Of a stretch of DNA of 11,076 nucleotides, positions 1 through 5,844 are shown piece by piece. Every line of letters starts with the position of its first letter. Position 1 is the first letter of the stretch. The stretch is from an uncultured Aeromicrobium sp. (GTDB taxonomy: Bacteria; Actinomycetota; Actinomycetes; Propionibacteriales; Nocardioidaceae). Location of the stretch: NCBI RefSeq assembly GCF_946221465.1, contig NZ_CAMJVP010000091.1, positions 1 through 11,076 of the forward strand. Reading direction: 5' to 3'. The position numbers were made by a program, and so were the translations under genes. Below the pieces are notes generated by a model that was given only the letters and a program-made list of their open reading frames with translations, was not told where the DNA came from and made no database searches.

Positions 1-918
1 GAGTGGGACATCGACGCCGCCCCCGGCACGGACGCTCTCGCGCTGCTCGGTCTCCTGCTGGACGTCGTAGGCGAGCGTCACCGGGATGAAGCCGAGCGCC
101 GACAGCAACGTGAAGACGAGCCAGTTCTGACCGCCGGAGATGTCCTCGCTGAACTGCCCGGTTCCGATCTGGACGACGGCGCCGATCGCGGCCGCTAGGC
201 CCACGACGATCATGACGAGCGTGGTGGAGACCGCCACGTCACGGAAGAAGTTGAGTTTCTGGGGAACCTTGAGATCCTCGGTGGACTTCGCCGGATCACC
301 GACGAGCCTGCCGACGAGGGCGGCGAGAACATTCAGCAACGTCTGCCCGTGGCCGAAGGCGACGTCGTCGGATCCGGTGATCTTGCGCATGAAGGGCTGC
401 GCGAGCGCAGGGGCGAACGTCATGTACGCCCCGTCCACCATCGAGGCGAGCACGACGGTCATGACGTCGTTGAACCCGAGGCTGTGGAAGAGGATCGCGA
501 AGCCACCCGCGTGAACCCAGATCATGTGCCCCGTGAGGTAGACGTAACGAGCCTTGGTCAGCCGCGCCAGAAGCAGGTGGAAGGCGTAGCCGAAGAGCAG
601 CGTCAAGCCGATGAGCAGACCCAACCGACCGACATCGGCGGTTTGCACGGCGCTGACGACAGCCTCATCGAACGTGACGAACGTCGTGATCTGACCGGTG
701 GGCAGCGCCACCTCGAACATCTGCTGTAGCGGCCCGAGAGCATTGATGAGGACCGTGATACCGCCACCGATCACCAGGAGGCTGAGGACGGTCTTGATGG
801 TTCCGCTCACGGTGTCGCCCAGGGGCTTTCGCTGAACAAGCAAGCCGATCAGCGCGATGACACCGATGACGATCGCTGGCACTTGGACCAGCTCGACGAT
901 GAAGCTCAGCGCTTCCAT
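1..918 (-). CDS. PTS transporter EIIC, L-ascorbate (Ula/Sga) superfamily, partial
   Basis: This is the membrane channel subunit of a phosphotransferase system. It moves a sugar across the membrane while EIIB phosphorylates it. 306 residues are visible; the C-terminus lies beyond the left edge (related UlaA proteins are about 450 aa). The start is the ATG at 918, preceded by AGGAG seven bases upstream. Features that recall UlaA are the N-terminal hydrophobic segment followed by RKPLGDTVSGTIKT (about 30-43), LTGHMIWVHAGG (128-139), FGHGQT (188-193) and LKVPQKLNFFRDVAVST (216-232, compare UlaA LKLPGWLNIFHDNIVST). Several long hydrophobic stretches fit transmembrane helices. The gene is the last of EIIA-EIIB-EIIC and follows EIIB by 35 bases. 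Residues 284-299 are unusually polar compared with UlaA. The EIIC family call is fairly firm; the substrate is not read from the sequence and is inferred from neighbours to be an amino sugar. Confidence 0.88.
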   Translation of the reverse strand, partial: MEALSFIVELVQVPAIVIGVIALIGLLVQRKPLGDTVSGTIKTVLSLLVIGGGITVLINALGPLQQMFEVALPTGQITTFVTFDEAVVSAVQTADVGRLGLLIGLTLLFGYAFHLLLARLTKARYVYLTGHMIWVHAGGFAILFHSLGFNDVMTVVLASMVDGAYMTFAPALAQPFMRKITGSDDVAFGHGQTLLNVLAALVGRLVGDPAKSTEDLKVPQKLNFFRDVAVSTTLVMIVVGLAAAIGAVVQIGTGQFSEDISGGQNWLVFTLLSALGFIPVTLAYDVQQETEQRESVRAGGGVDVPL

Positions 919-953
919 GGGAGTTCTCCTAGGGGGTCAAGGTGGAGCGGCGA

Positions 954-1235
954 TCAGGATTGGATGGAGCGGATGACGCCGAGGACTTTGGTCGCGACCT
1001 CGTTCTTGTCAACGAGGTTGTCGATCAGCACGACGTGCTTGGCGGAACCCTGCGACACCTGCGTGGCCATGTCGCGCGGCGCGACCACGATGTCGGCCTG
1101 CATGGTCTTGAAGGACGACAGGTCGACAGGCTCGACCTTCGCCGATACGCCTTCATCGGCGAGCAGCCCCCGGATCTGCATCGCCAGCATCATGCTGGTT
1201 CCGAATCCCATGCCACAGACGGTCACGATGTTCAT
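954..1235 (-). CDS. PTS EIIB subunit, ascorbate/lactose-type fold
   Basis: This is a cytosolic phosphocarrier that accepts phosphate from EIIA and passes it to the sugar held by EIIC. It has 93 residues, the usual size for a free-standing EIIB. The N-terminus IVTVCGMGFGTSMMLAMQI carries the phosphorylated cysteine, Cys7, in the P-loop-like CGxGxGTS motif of the ascorbate/galactitol EIIB group. The segment ADIVVAPRDMA (about 47-57) corresponds to the usual second strand and loop. The start is the ATG at 1235, with GAAAGG about eight bases upstream. It sits between EIIA (37-base gap) and EIIC (35-base gap), so the three are almost certainly cotranscribed. Assignment to the L-ascorbate branch rests mainly on the EIIC partner. 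Confidence 0.92.
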   Translation of the reverse strand: MNIVTVCGMGFGTSMMLAMQIRGLLADEGVSAKVEPVDLSSFKTMQADIVVAPRDMATQVSQGSAKHVVLIDNLVDKNEVATKVLGVIRSIQS

Positions 1236-1272
1236 GTCATTGCCTTTCGAATGATCAGGCGCCGCGCCGCGA

Positions 1273-1755
1273 TCAGCGACGCAACGCGGCGTGAAGGGTT
1301 GCCACGTCCCCGGCGTGACGGACCGCCGCGAGGCGGTCGCTGTCTTGGATGAGGGCCACGATGTCCTGGAGCGTCGCGAGGTGAGCGTCCTTATCGACCG
1401 CGCCGAAGGCGATCACGAGATCGACGGGATCGTTCGTCGCGTGGCCGAACTCGACCGGCTCGCGCAGGGTCACGATGGCGACGCCCGGCGTCTGGACGCC
1501 GGACTCGGGACGGGCGTGCGGCATCGCGACGCCTGGGGCCACGACAACGTACGGACCGTACTCTCGAACGCCGTCCTGCATCGCCGCAACGTACTCGGCC
1601 GTGCAGAGGTCGTCGGCCTCCATCAACCGACCGGCGACAGCGACAGCTTCCTCCCAGTTCGCGACATCGACCTGCGCTGCCAGCCGGTGCTCGGGGACGC
1701 GGTCGATGAGCGAACGATGCTGCTCGTTCGGGTCAAGTGGCTCCACGGGCTCCAT
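1273..1755 (-). CDS. PTS EIIA subunit (PTS_EIIA type 2 domain)
   Basis: This is a cytosolic phosphocarrier that takes phosphate from HPr and hands it to EIIB. It has 160 residues and one type-2 EIIA (mannitol/fructose/ascorbate) domain. The signature GPYVVVAPGVAMPHARPE places the phosphorylated histidine at His80. FGHATNDPVDLVIAFGAVD and HLATLQDIVALI are also typical of the fold. I place the start at the ATG at 1755 because AAAGGAGGG lies just upstream at good spacing; an in-frame ATG at 1791 would add 12 unlikely residues. It is the first gene of the PTS operon, with a TTGACA-type promoter and an inverted-repeat operator in the 169 bases before it. No EI or HPr gene is in the window, so the general PTS proteins must be encoded elsewhere. 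Confidence 0.93.
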   Translation of the reverse strand: MEPVEPLDPNEQHRSLIDRVPEHRLAAQVDVANWEEAVAVAGRLMEADDLCTAEYVAAMQDGVREYGPYVVVAPGVAMPHARPESGVQTPGVAIVTLREPVEFGHATNDPVDLVIAFGAVDKDAHLATLQDIVALIQDSDRLAAVRHAGDVATLHAALRR

Positions 1756-1832
1756 GACGGCCCTCCTTTGGGTGGGTCCCAGGCCGCTCAACGGGCGGAC
1801 CTAGGCGTGCAACGACGTACCGGCTTGCCCGA

Positions 1833-1863
1833 TATAGAACAGGAAGTCGCCACTTGATGTCAA
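1833..1863 (-). promoter_or_regulatory. Likely promoter of the EIIA-EIIB-EIIC operon
   Basis: Reading leftwards there is a perfect TTGACA -35 box (1863-1858). After 18 bases comes TTCTAT (1839-1834), or TCTATA one base further on, as the -10 box. Transcription would start roughly 70 bases before the EIIA start codon. The boxes are seen directly; promoter activity is inferred. Confidence 0.55.
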
Positions 1864-1913
1864 TAGTTGATCGGTACTAGCCAATTTTTTGCAATATCGA
1901 TCAAACTGTTGAC
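1859..1913. promoter_or_regulatory. Inverted-repeat operator over the PTS promoter
   Basis: GTCAATAGTTGATCG (1859-1873) is mirrored by CGATCAAACTGTTGAC (1898-1913), whose reverse complement is GTCAACAGTTTGATCG. The arms differ by one substitution and one extra base and are separated by a 24-base AT-rich spacer. The left arm overlaps the -35 box of the PTS promoter, a position where a bound repressor would block RNA polymerase. The DeoR-family repressor encoded immediately beside it is the obvious candidate. The repeat is seen; its function is inferred. Confidence 0.6.
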
Positions 1914-1924
1914 GCCACCGCGCA

Positions 1925-2707
1925 CTACGGCACCCGAAGGACCTCGACACCGAGGGATTCGAAACGCTTCACCACGTCCTCGTCGGCCGTCTGGTCGGTG
2001 ACCAGAACGTCGATCGCGCTGGCCGGGCACATCCGCGCGAAGGTCACGGCGCCGACCTTCGAGCCGTCGGCGACGACCGCCACGCGCTTCGCTTGCTGAA
2101 CCATGAGCGCACTGAAGCCCGCCTCACCGTCGTCGTGCGTGGTGGCGCCCGCCTCGGGGTCGACGCCGTCGACACCGAGGATCGCGATATCGAGGTTGAA
2201 CTGGCTCATCACGGCATGCGCGATCGCGCCGGTGAGTTCATAGGACTTCGATCGCACGCGCCCACCCGTCACGATGAGCCGCAAGTGCTCGCGAACGGTG
2301 AGTTCGTTGGCGATATTGACGGCGTTGGTGACCAGGGTGGTGTGCTCCACCGAGGGCACCATCAATTCCGGGCGCACGCCGAGCGCGCGGGCAACTTCGG
2401 TGGTCGTAGTGCCGCCGTTGATGCCCACGACACTGCCGGCGCGCACCAGCTCGGCCGCCGCCGCTCCGATGCGTTGCTTCTCGGGAGCGTGGCGAGCGGC
2501 CTTGTAACGGATCGGCAGGTCCACGGTGCCGAGCGCGACCGCGCCACCTCGGGTACGGGTCAGCAGCCCCTGGCCGGCGAGATGATCAAGGTCCCGGCGA
2601 ATCGTGGCGGCCGAGACCCGCAACTGGTCCGCGAACTCGTCGATGCCGAGCTGCTGGTGAGCCGACAACAGCTCAAGGATCGCACTCAGCCGGTCGAACC
2701 GGTTCAT
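1925..2707 (-). CDS. DeoR/GlpR-family transcriptional repressor (AgaR-like)
   Basis: This is a DNA-binding regulator expected to repress the surrounding sugar genes and to release DNA when it binds a phosphorylated sugar. It has 260 residues, the normal family length. The N-terminal winged helix-turn-helix is at about 5-58, with recognition region VSAATIRRDLDHLAGQGLL (31-49) and wing TRTRGGAV, as in the DeoR signature. The C-terminal sugar-phosphate-sensing domain shows GINGGTTTTEVA (95-106), LVTNAVNIANEL (125-136), AILGVDGVD (175-183) and RVAVVADGSKVG (208-219). The start is the ATG at 2707, preceded by GGAGAGGTG. It lies between the SIS protein and the PTS genes and faces the same way. Its likely targets are the inverted repeat at 1859-1913 and the TTGATC repeats at 3654-3689. 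Its inducer is unknown; by analogy with AgaR it would be a pathway sugar phosphate. Confidence 0.93.
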   Translation of the reverse strand: MNRFDRLSAILELLSAHQQLGIDEFADQLRVSAATIRRDLDHLAGQGLLTRTRGGAVALGTVDLPIRYKAARHAPEKQRIGAAAAELVRAGSVVGINGGTTTTEVARALGVRPELMVPSVEHTTLVTNAVNIANELTVREHLRLIVTGGRVRSKSYELTGAIAHAVMSQFNLDIAILGVDGVDPEAGATTHDDGEAGFSALMVQQAKRVAVVADGSKVGAVTFARMCPASAIDVLVTDQTADEDVVKRFESLGVEVLRVP

Positions 2708-2719
2708 CGTTCACCTCTC

Positions 2720-2742
2720 CCTCGCTGGCCGCAGCAGCGAGG
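2720..2742 (-). other. Hairpin abutting the ribosome binding site of the DeoR gene
   Basis: CCTCGCTG (2720-2727) and CAGCGAGG (2735-2742) form a perfect 8-bp stem with a 7-base loop. In the minus-strand mRNA the second arm runs straight into the GGAGAGGTG Shine-Dalgarno region of the repressor gene. It could influence repressor translation or act as a weak attenuator. GC-rich sequence gives such stems fairly often, so the role is uncertain. Confidence 0.35.
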
Positions 2743-2786
2743 ACCCCACTCGGAGGATCACTCCACGCGCGCGCCACGTGCTCGTC

Positions 2787-2832
2787 GAGCCGCCGCGGGT
2801 TCCTCACCGCACCGGAGTGTCCGCGGCGGCTC
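2787..2832 (-). terminator. Strong GC hairpin after the SIS gene, possible terminator or attenuator
   Basis: GAGCCGCCGCGG (2787-2798) and CCGCGGCGGCTC (2821-2832) form a perfect 12-bp stem with a 22-base loop. On the minus strand it begins seven bases after the SIS gene stop codon. No T-tract follows, so it is not a classical intrinsic terminator. Actinobacteria often carry stems of this kind without a T-tract at gene ends. It may reduce read-through from the SIS gene into the repressor gene. Confidence 0.5.
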
Positions 2833-2838
2833 CCCGCA

Positions 2839-3585
2839 TCATAGATAGAAGATGCGCTCAGCGTTCTCACTGAGGTGCTGTGCATTCCATTCCGCGCCTC
2901 CGTCGAGATTCGCCGCGAGGAAGATCGGTGGCACAACATCGTGATCGACGAGGTCAGCGATGACCTCGGAAACGAGCGCGTGGAGCAGCGCTGTGCTGGT
3001 GACCCCGGAGAGCGCGCTGAAACGCTGCGGTACCTGCGGCAGTTCCAACGCAGCGTCGCCGGCGGCGACCTTGTTGTCGAGGACGAAGTGAGCGAAGTCC
3101 TTCATCTTCTTGCCCGACTCGTGGCGGGACTCGACGGCATCGGTGTATTCGTGCGACGTCACGGCGACCACCGTGATGCCTCGCTCGGCCGCCAACTGGG
3201 CCAGTTCGATAGGCACTGCGTTGCGGCCGGACACGGAGACCACGATCAGCACGTCGCCTTCGCGCAAGGGCGAGTTGTCCAGGAGCGCCTTGGCGTAACC
3301 GGGGAGCTTCTCGATGTCGCTGCCCAACGTAGTGGGGCGTGTGTCGAGCGCCGCGATGCCCGGCCCGAACAGCGGGTTGACCAGCATCAGCCCGCCGGCG
3401 CGATACACGATGTCCTGCACGGGCAGCGATGAGTGCGAACACCCGAAGGCGAACAAGCGCGAGCCGTTGCGGAGCGCCTCACCGATGACCCCGGCCGTCT
3501 CCTTGATCGGCTCAACCTCCTCGTCACGGAGACGTTGGAGCAACGCGATCGCGGAGTCGAAATAGGTCGTCGCGAGATCGGACAT
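2839..3585 (-). CDS. Single-SIS-domain phosphosugar-binding protein (UPF0309/COG4821 type)
   Basis: The family contains a sugar isomerase (SIS) fold but its reaction is not established. The protein has 248 residues. After a helical N-terminus (1-40) come the phosphosugar-binding motifs LFAFGCSHSSLP (44-55), DIVYRAGGLMLVNPLF (58-73), VLIVVSVSGRNAVP (112-125) and VVAVTSHEY (139-147). The C-terminal PPIFLAANLDGG (219-230) is typical of the UPF0309 group. The start is the ATG at 3585, preceded by AAGGAG about eight bases upstream. It differs from the AgaS/GlmS-like protein across the divergent promoter, which has two SIS lobes. Its place next to a PTS, NagA and AgaS suggests a role on an amino-sugar phosphate, such as an isomerase, an etherase or a sensor. 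MurNAc-6-phosphate etherase (MurQ) is a related fold but has different motifs. The family call is good; the function is open. Confidence 0.85.
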   Translation of the reverse strand: MSDLATTYFDSAIALLQRLRDEEVEPIKETAGVIGEALRNGSRLFAFGCSHSSLPVQDIVYRAGGLMLVNPLFGPGIAALDTRPTTLGSDIEKLPGYAKALLDNSPLREGDVLIVVSVSGRNAVPIELAQLAAERGITVVAVTSHEYTDAVESRHESGKKMKDFAHFVLDNKVAAGDAALELPQVPQRFSALSGVTSTALLHALVSEVIADLVDHDVVPPIFLAANLDGGAEWNAQHLSENAERIFYL

Positions 3586-3650
3586 GAGGCTCTCCTTGTC
3601 GTGGCGGGCATAGCGTCGGCGTCATCGCGCTCCGCGCCAGTTCCTTGCAG

Positions 3651-3712
3651 ATTTTGATAGAAGTTGATCATAAGATGCTGATTCTTGACAAGATGCAGCA
3701 TTCTCAGCCATG
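3651..3712. promoter_or_regulatory. Divergent promoter/operator region between the two SIS genes
   Basis: This AT-rich stretch in GC-rich surroundings separates the minus-strand SIS-repressor genes from the plus-strand catabolic operon. TTGAT occurs at 3654 and 3664, exactly one helical turn apart, with CTGAT at 3678 and TTGAC at 3685. AGTTGATCATAA (3662-3673) resembles both half-sites of the PTS operator (AGTTGATCGGTA and GTTTGATCGATA). TATGAT on the minus strand (3672-3667) is a candidate -10 box for the SIS gene. TTGACA (3685-3690) and TAAGAT (3671-3676) are possible plus-strand promoter elements, though they do not pair at ideal spacing. It is the likely control point for both arms, probably through the DeoR-family protein. 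Confidence 0.5.
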
Positions 3713-3751
3713 CTCAAATCGGATGACAGTTCCGACCGAAAGCCTGCACCC

Positions 3752-4648
3752 ATGACTCTTACCCCCGGCGCCCACCTCGAGGCCGAGATCGCCAGTCAAC
3801 CTCTCGATTGGTTGCGGTCCGCGGCGAACGTCGGCACGCACGCCGACCTGTTGCCCCGCCCGCAGGAGCGCGTGGCCGTCATCGGGTGCGGCACATCTCT
3901 TTACATGGCGCAGGCCTACGCCGACCTGCGTGAACGCGGTGGGCACGGAGTCACCGATGCCTGGACACCGACCGAAGCGCGTCTCGATCGCGACTACGAC
4001 CGCATCGTCGCGATCACGCGGTCGGGAACCACCACCGAGGTGCTCGATCTGCTGGCCGAGCTGCCGAGCAAACTGCCCGCGGTCGTGATCACTGCGACCA
4101 CAGGTTCGCCGGTGACTGAACTCGCACCCACGATCCTCACGCCCGAGGTCGACGAGCAGTCCGTCGTGCAGACGCGCTTCGCAACCACCACGTTGGCCAT
4201 GCTGCGCGCTCACCTCGGCGAGGACATCGAGCCTGTCGCGGAGCAGGCGCAGGCTGTGCTCGATGCCGATATTGACGCGCTGGGACCCCTCCTCGAGGCG
4301 GAGCAGATCACGCTCGTGGGGCGGCATTGGACGAACGGGGTGGCCAACGAGGCGGCGCTCAAGCTGCGCGAGGCGGCACAGTTGTGGACCGAGTCCTACT
4401 CCATGATGGAGTACCGCCACGGGCCTCTCAGCATCAGCGCACCCGGTCGTGCCGTGTGGGCGATGGGCGACCCGGTGGCCGGATTGGCCGACGACGTGCA
4501 CAAGACCGGCGCGCACTTCGAGAACGCTGACCTTGACGCCATGGCCGACCTGGTTCGCGCACATCGCCTCAGTCTGGCCCGGGCGCTCGCCGCGGGCCTC
4601 GACCCCGACCGCCCTCGGAACCTCACGCGTTCCATCGTCTTGTCCTAA
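3752..4648 (+). CDS. agaS: AgaS-like double-SIS sugar-phosphate deaminase/isomerase
   Basis: It probably converts an amino-sugar 6-phosphate to a ketose 6-phosphate with release of ammonia; in the aga pathway this is galactosamine-6-phosphate to tagatose-6-phosphate. The protein has 298 residues and two SIS lobes, resembling the isomerase half of GlmS without the glutaminase half. Motifs are VAVIGCGTS (41-49), ITRSGTTTE (88-96), NEAALKLRE (199-207), ESYSMMEYRHGP (214-225) and RPRNLTRS (287-294). GlmS catalytic positions Glu481, Lys485, Glu488 and His504 correspond to Glu200, Lys204, Glu207 and His223. The GlmS Lys603 position is Arg293, as in many deaminase-type relatives. I chose the ATG at 3752 because family members begin with a short lead-in to EAEIASQPLDW. 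An in-frame ATG at 3710 would add 14 residues, and neither start has a clear Shine-Dalgarno. It is the first gene of the four-gene operon. NagB-II or FrlB-like activity is an alternative. Confidence 0.85.
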   Translation: MTLTPGAHLEAEIASQPLDWLRSAANVGTHADLLPRPQERVAVIGCGTSLYMAQAYADLRERGGHGVTDAWTPTEARLDRDYDRIVAITRSGTTTEVLDLLAELPSKLPAVVITATTGSPVTELAPTILTPEVDEQSVVQTRFATTTLAMLRAHLGEDIEPVAEQAQAVLDADIDALGPLLEAEQITLVGRHWTNGVANEAALKLREAAQLWTESYSMMEYRHGPLSISAPGRAVWAMGDPVAGLADDVHKTGAHFENADLDAMADLVRAHRLSLARALAAGLDPDRPRNLTRSIVLS

Positions 4649-4659
4649 AGGCACCGTCG

Positions 4660-5844
4660 ATGGCCGACGCGGGCGCTGACAGCGCGAATACTCAGCTCGT
4701 CCGGGGCACACTCATCAACTCCACGGACGTCATCGACGACGGACTCGTCGAGGTCCAGGCGGGTGTCATCACGAATGTGCGTCCGAGCGCAGGAGACACC
4801 GGTCAGCTGCCACCACACCGCGGTGTGATCGTTCCCGGTCTCGTCGACATTCACTGCCACGGCGGCGGGGGCTTCAGCTTCACGAGTGGTGTCCGGGAGG
4901 AGATGGCCGCCGCAGCGCAGCATCACCGTCGACGTGGAACGACCAGCGTCGTCGCCAGCATGGTGACCGATCGAAGCGACAGGATGCTCGACGCCGTGAC
5001 AACGGCGGCTCGGGCGGTCGAGGAGGGCGAACTCGCCGGCATCCATATCGAGGGGCCGTTTCTGTCCGCCCGACGATGCGGCGCGCAAGACACGCGGTAT
5101 CTGCGCGCACCCGACCCCGGCTTCGCCCGTGAGCTGTTGACGGCCGGTCGCGGCCACGTGCGGATGATGACTCTGGCGCCGGAACTCCCCGAGGCTCTCG
5201 CGGTGGCCGAGGTCATTCTCGAACACGGAGCGATTCCGGCCGTCGGGCACACCGACGCCGACGCCCCGACCGCGCGAGCCCTGATGCTCCGGGCAACGGA
5301 ACAGGGGCGCTCCGCGCTGGCGACCCATCTGTTCAACGGCATGGCGCCGCTGCATCACCGCCGTCCCGGAGCGGTGGGGGCGGCACTGGAACTGAGCGTG
5401 CGAGGCCAAGGCCGTGTCGAGCTCATCGTCGACGGCGTGCATCTCGACGACGAGACGGTGCGCCTCGTCCACCTGGTGTGCGGCTACGACGGGGTCGTGC
5501 TCGTCAGTGACGCAATGGAGGCGGCGGGCATGCCCGACGGCACCTACGAACTCGGTTCCCAGATGGTCACGGTGCGTGACAGGGTCGCCCGCCTCGTGGA
5601 GAACGGTGAGGATGTCTCGATCGCGGGCAGCACCATCAGCCTGGTCGACGCGGTGCAACGCGCCGTGGCGCACTGCGATATCGCTCTGCACGACGCCGTC
5701 CGTTCGGCCACGTCGAGCCCTGCGGCGGCGCTCGGACTCTCGGCCGTCGGTGACCTCGCGCCCGGGTTCCGGGCGGACCTCGTGGTCCTCGACAACGACC
5801 TTCGCCCCCTGGAGGTCATGCGCTCCGGATCGTGGCTTCCATGA
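4660..5844 (+). CDS. nagA: N-acetylhexosamine-6-phosphate deacetylase (NagA/AgaA family)
   Basis: A cytosolic metal-dependent amidohydrolase that removes acetate from GlcNAc-6-phosphate or GalNAc-6-phosphate. It has 394 residues, full length for NagA. Motifs in order are PGLVDIHCHGGGG (59-71, His65 and His67), IHIEGPFLS (128-136, metal ligand Glu131), AVGHTDA (194-200, His197), THLFNGMAPLHHRRPG (222-237, His223), DGVHLD (258-263, His261) and LVSDAMEAAGMPDGTYELG (281-299, catalytic Asp284), then AGSTISLVDAV (322-332). The stop codon of the preceding SIS gene is only 11 bases upstream, and an AAAGG overlapping that stop can serve as ribosome binding site. The next gene overlaps its stop as ATGA. 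This gene is the strongest sign that the incoming sugar is N-acetylated. Whether it prefers GlcNAc or GalNAc phosphate cannot be read from the sequence; the neighbours favour GalNAc. Confidence 0.93.
   Translation: MADAGADSANTQLVRGTLINSTDVIDDGLVEVQAGVITNVRPSAGDTGQLPPHRGVIVPGLVDIHCHGGGGFSFTSGVREEMAAAAQHHRRRGTTSVVASMVTDRSDRMLDAVTTAARAVEEGELAGIHIEGPFLSARRCGAQDTRYLRAPDPGFARELLTAGRGHVRMMTLAPELPEALAVAEVILEHGAIPAVGHTDADAPTARALMLRATEQGRSALATHLFNGMAPLHHRRPGAVGAALELSVRGQGRVELIVDGVHLDDETVRLVHLVCGYDGVVLVSDAMEAAGMPDGTYELGSQMVTVRDRVARLVENGEDVSIAGSTISLVDAVQRAVAHCDIALHDAVRSATSSPAAALGLSAVGDLAPGFRADLVVLDNDLRPLEVMRSGSWLP

Noticed and set aside
1..1755. An L-ascorbate utilisation locus
   Set aside because: EIIC and EIIB look Ula-like, but none of the ascorbate-6-P lactonase, decarboxylase or epimerase genes is present, while a complete N-acetylhexosamine route is.
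2839..3585. A MurQ-type MurNAc-6-phosphate etherase
   Set aside because: It shares the SIS fold, but the motifs and the PPIFLAANLDGG tail fit the UPF0309/COG4821 group and not MurQ.
3704..4711. A 335-codon minus-strand frame opposite the AgaS-like gene
   Set aside because: It is antisense to a gene with clear SIS motifs. Its composition (Arg, Gly, His-rich, no domain) is typical of a GC-rich shadow frame. The same holds for the long frames opposite nagA, dnaB and the MATE gene.
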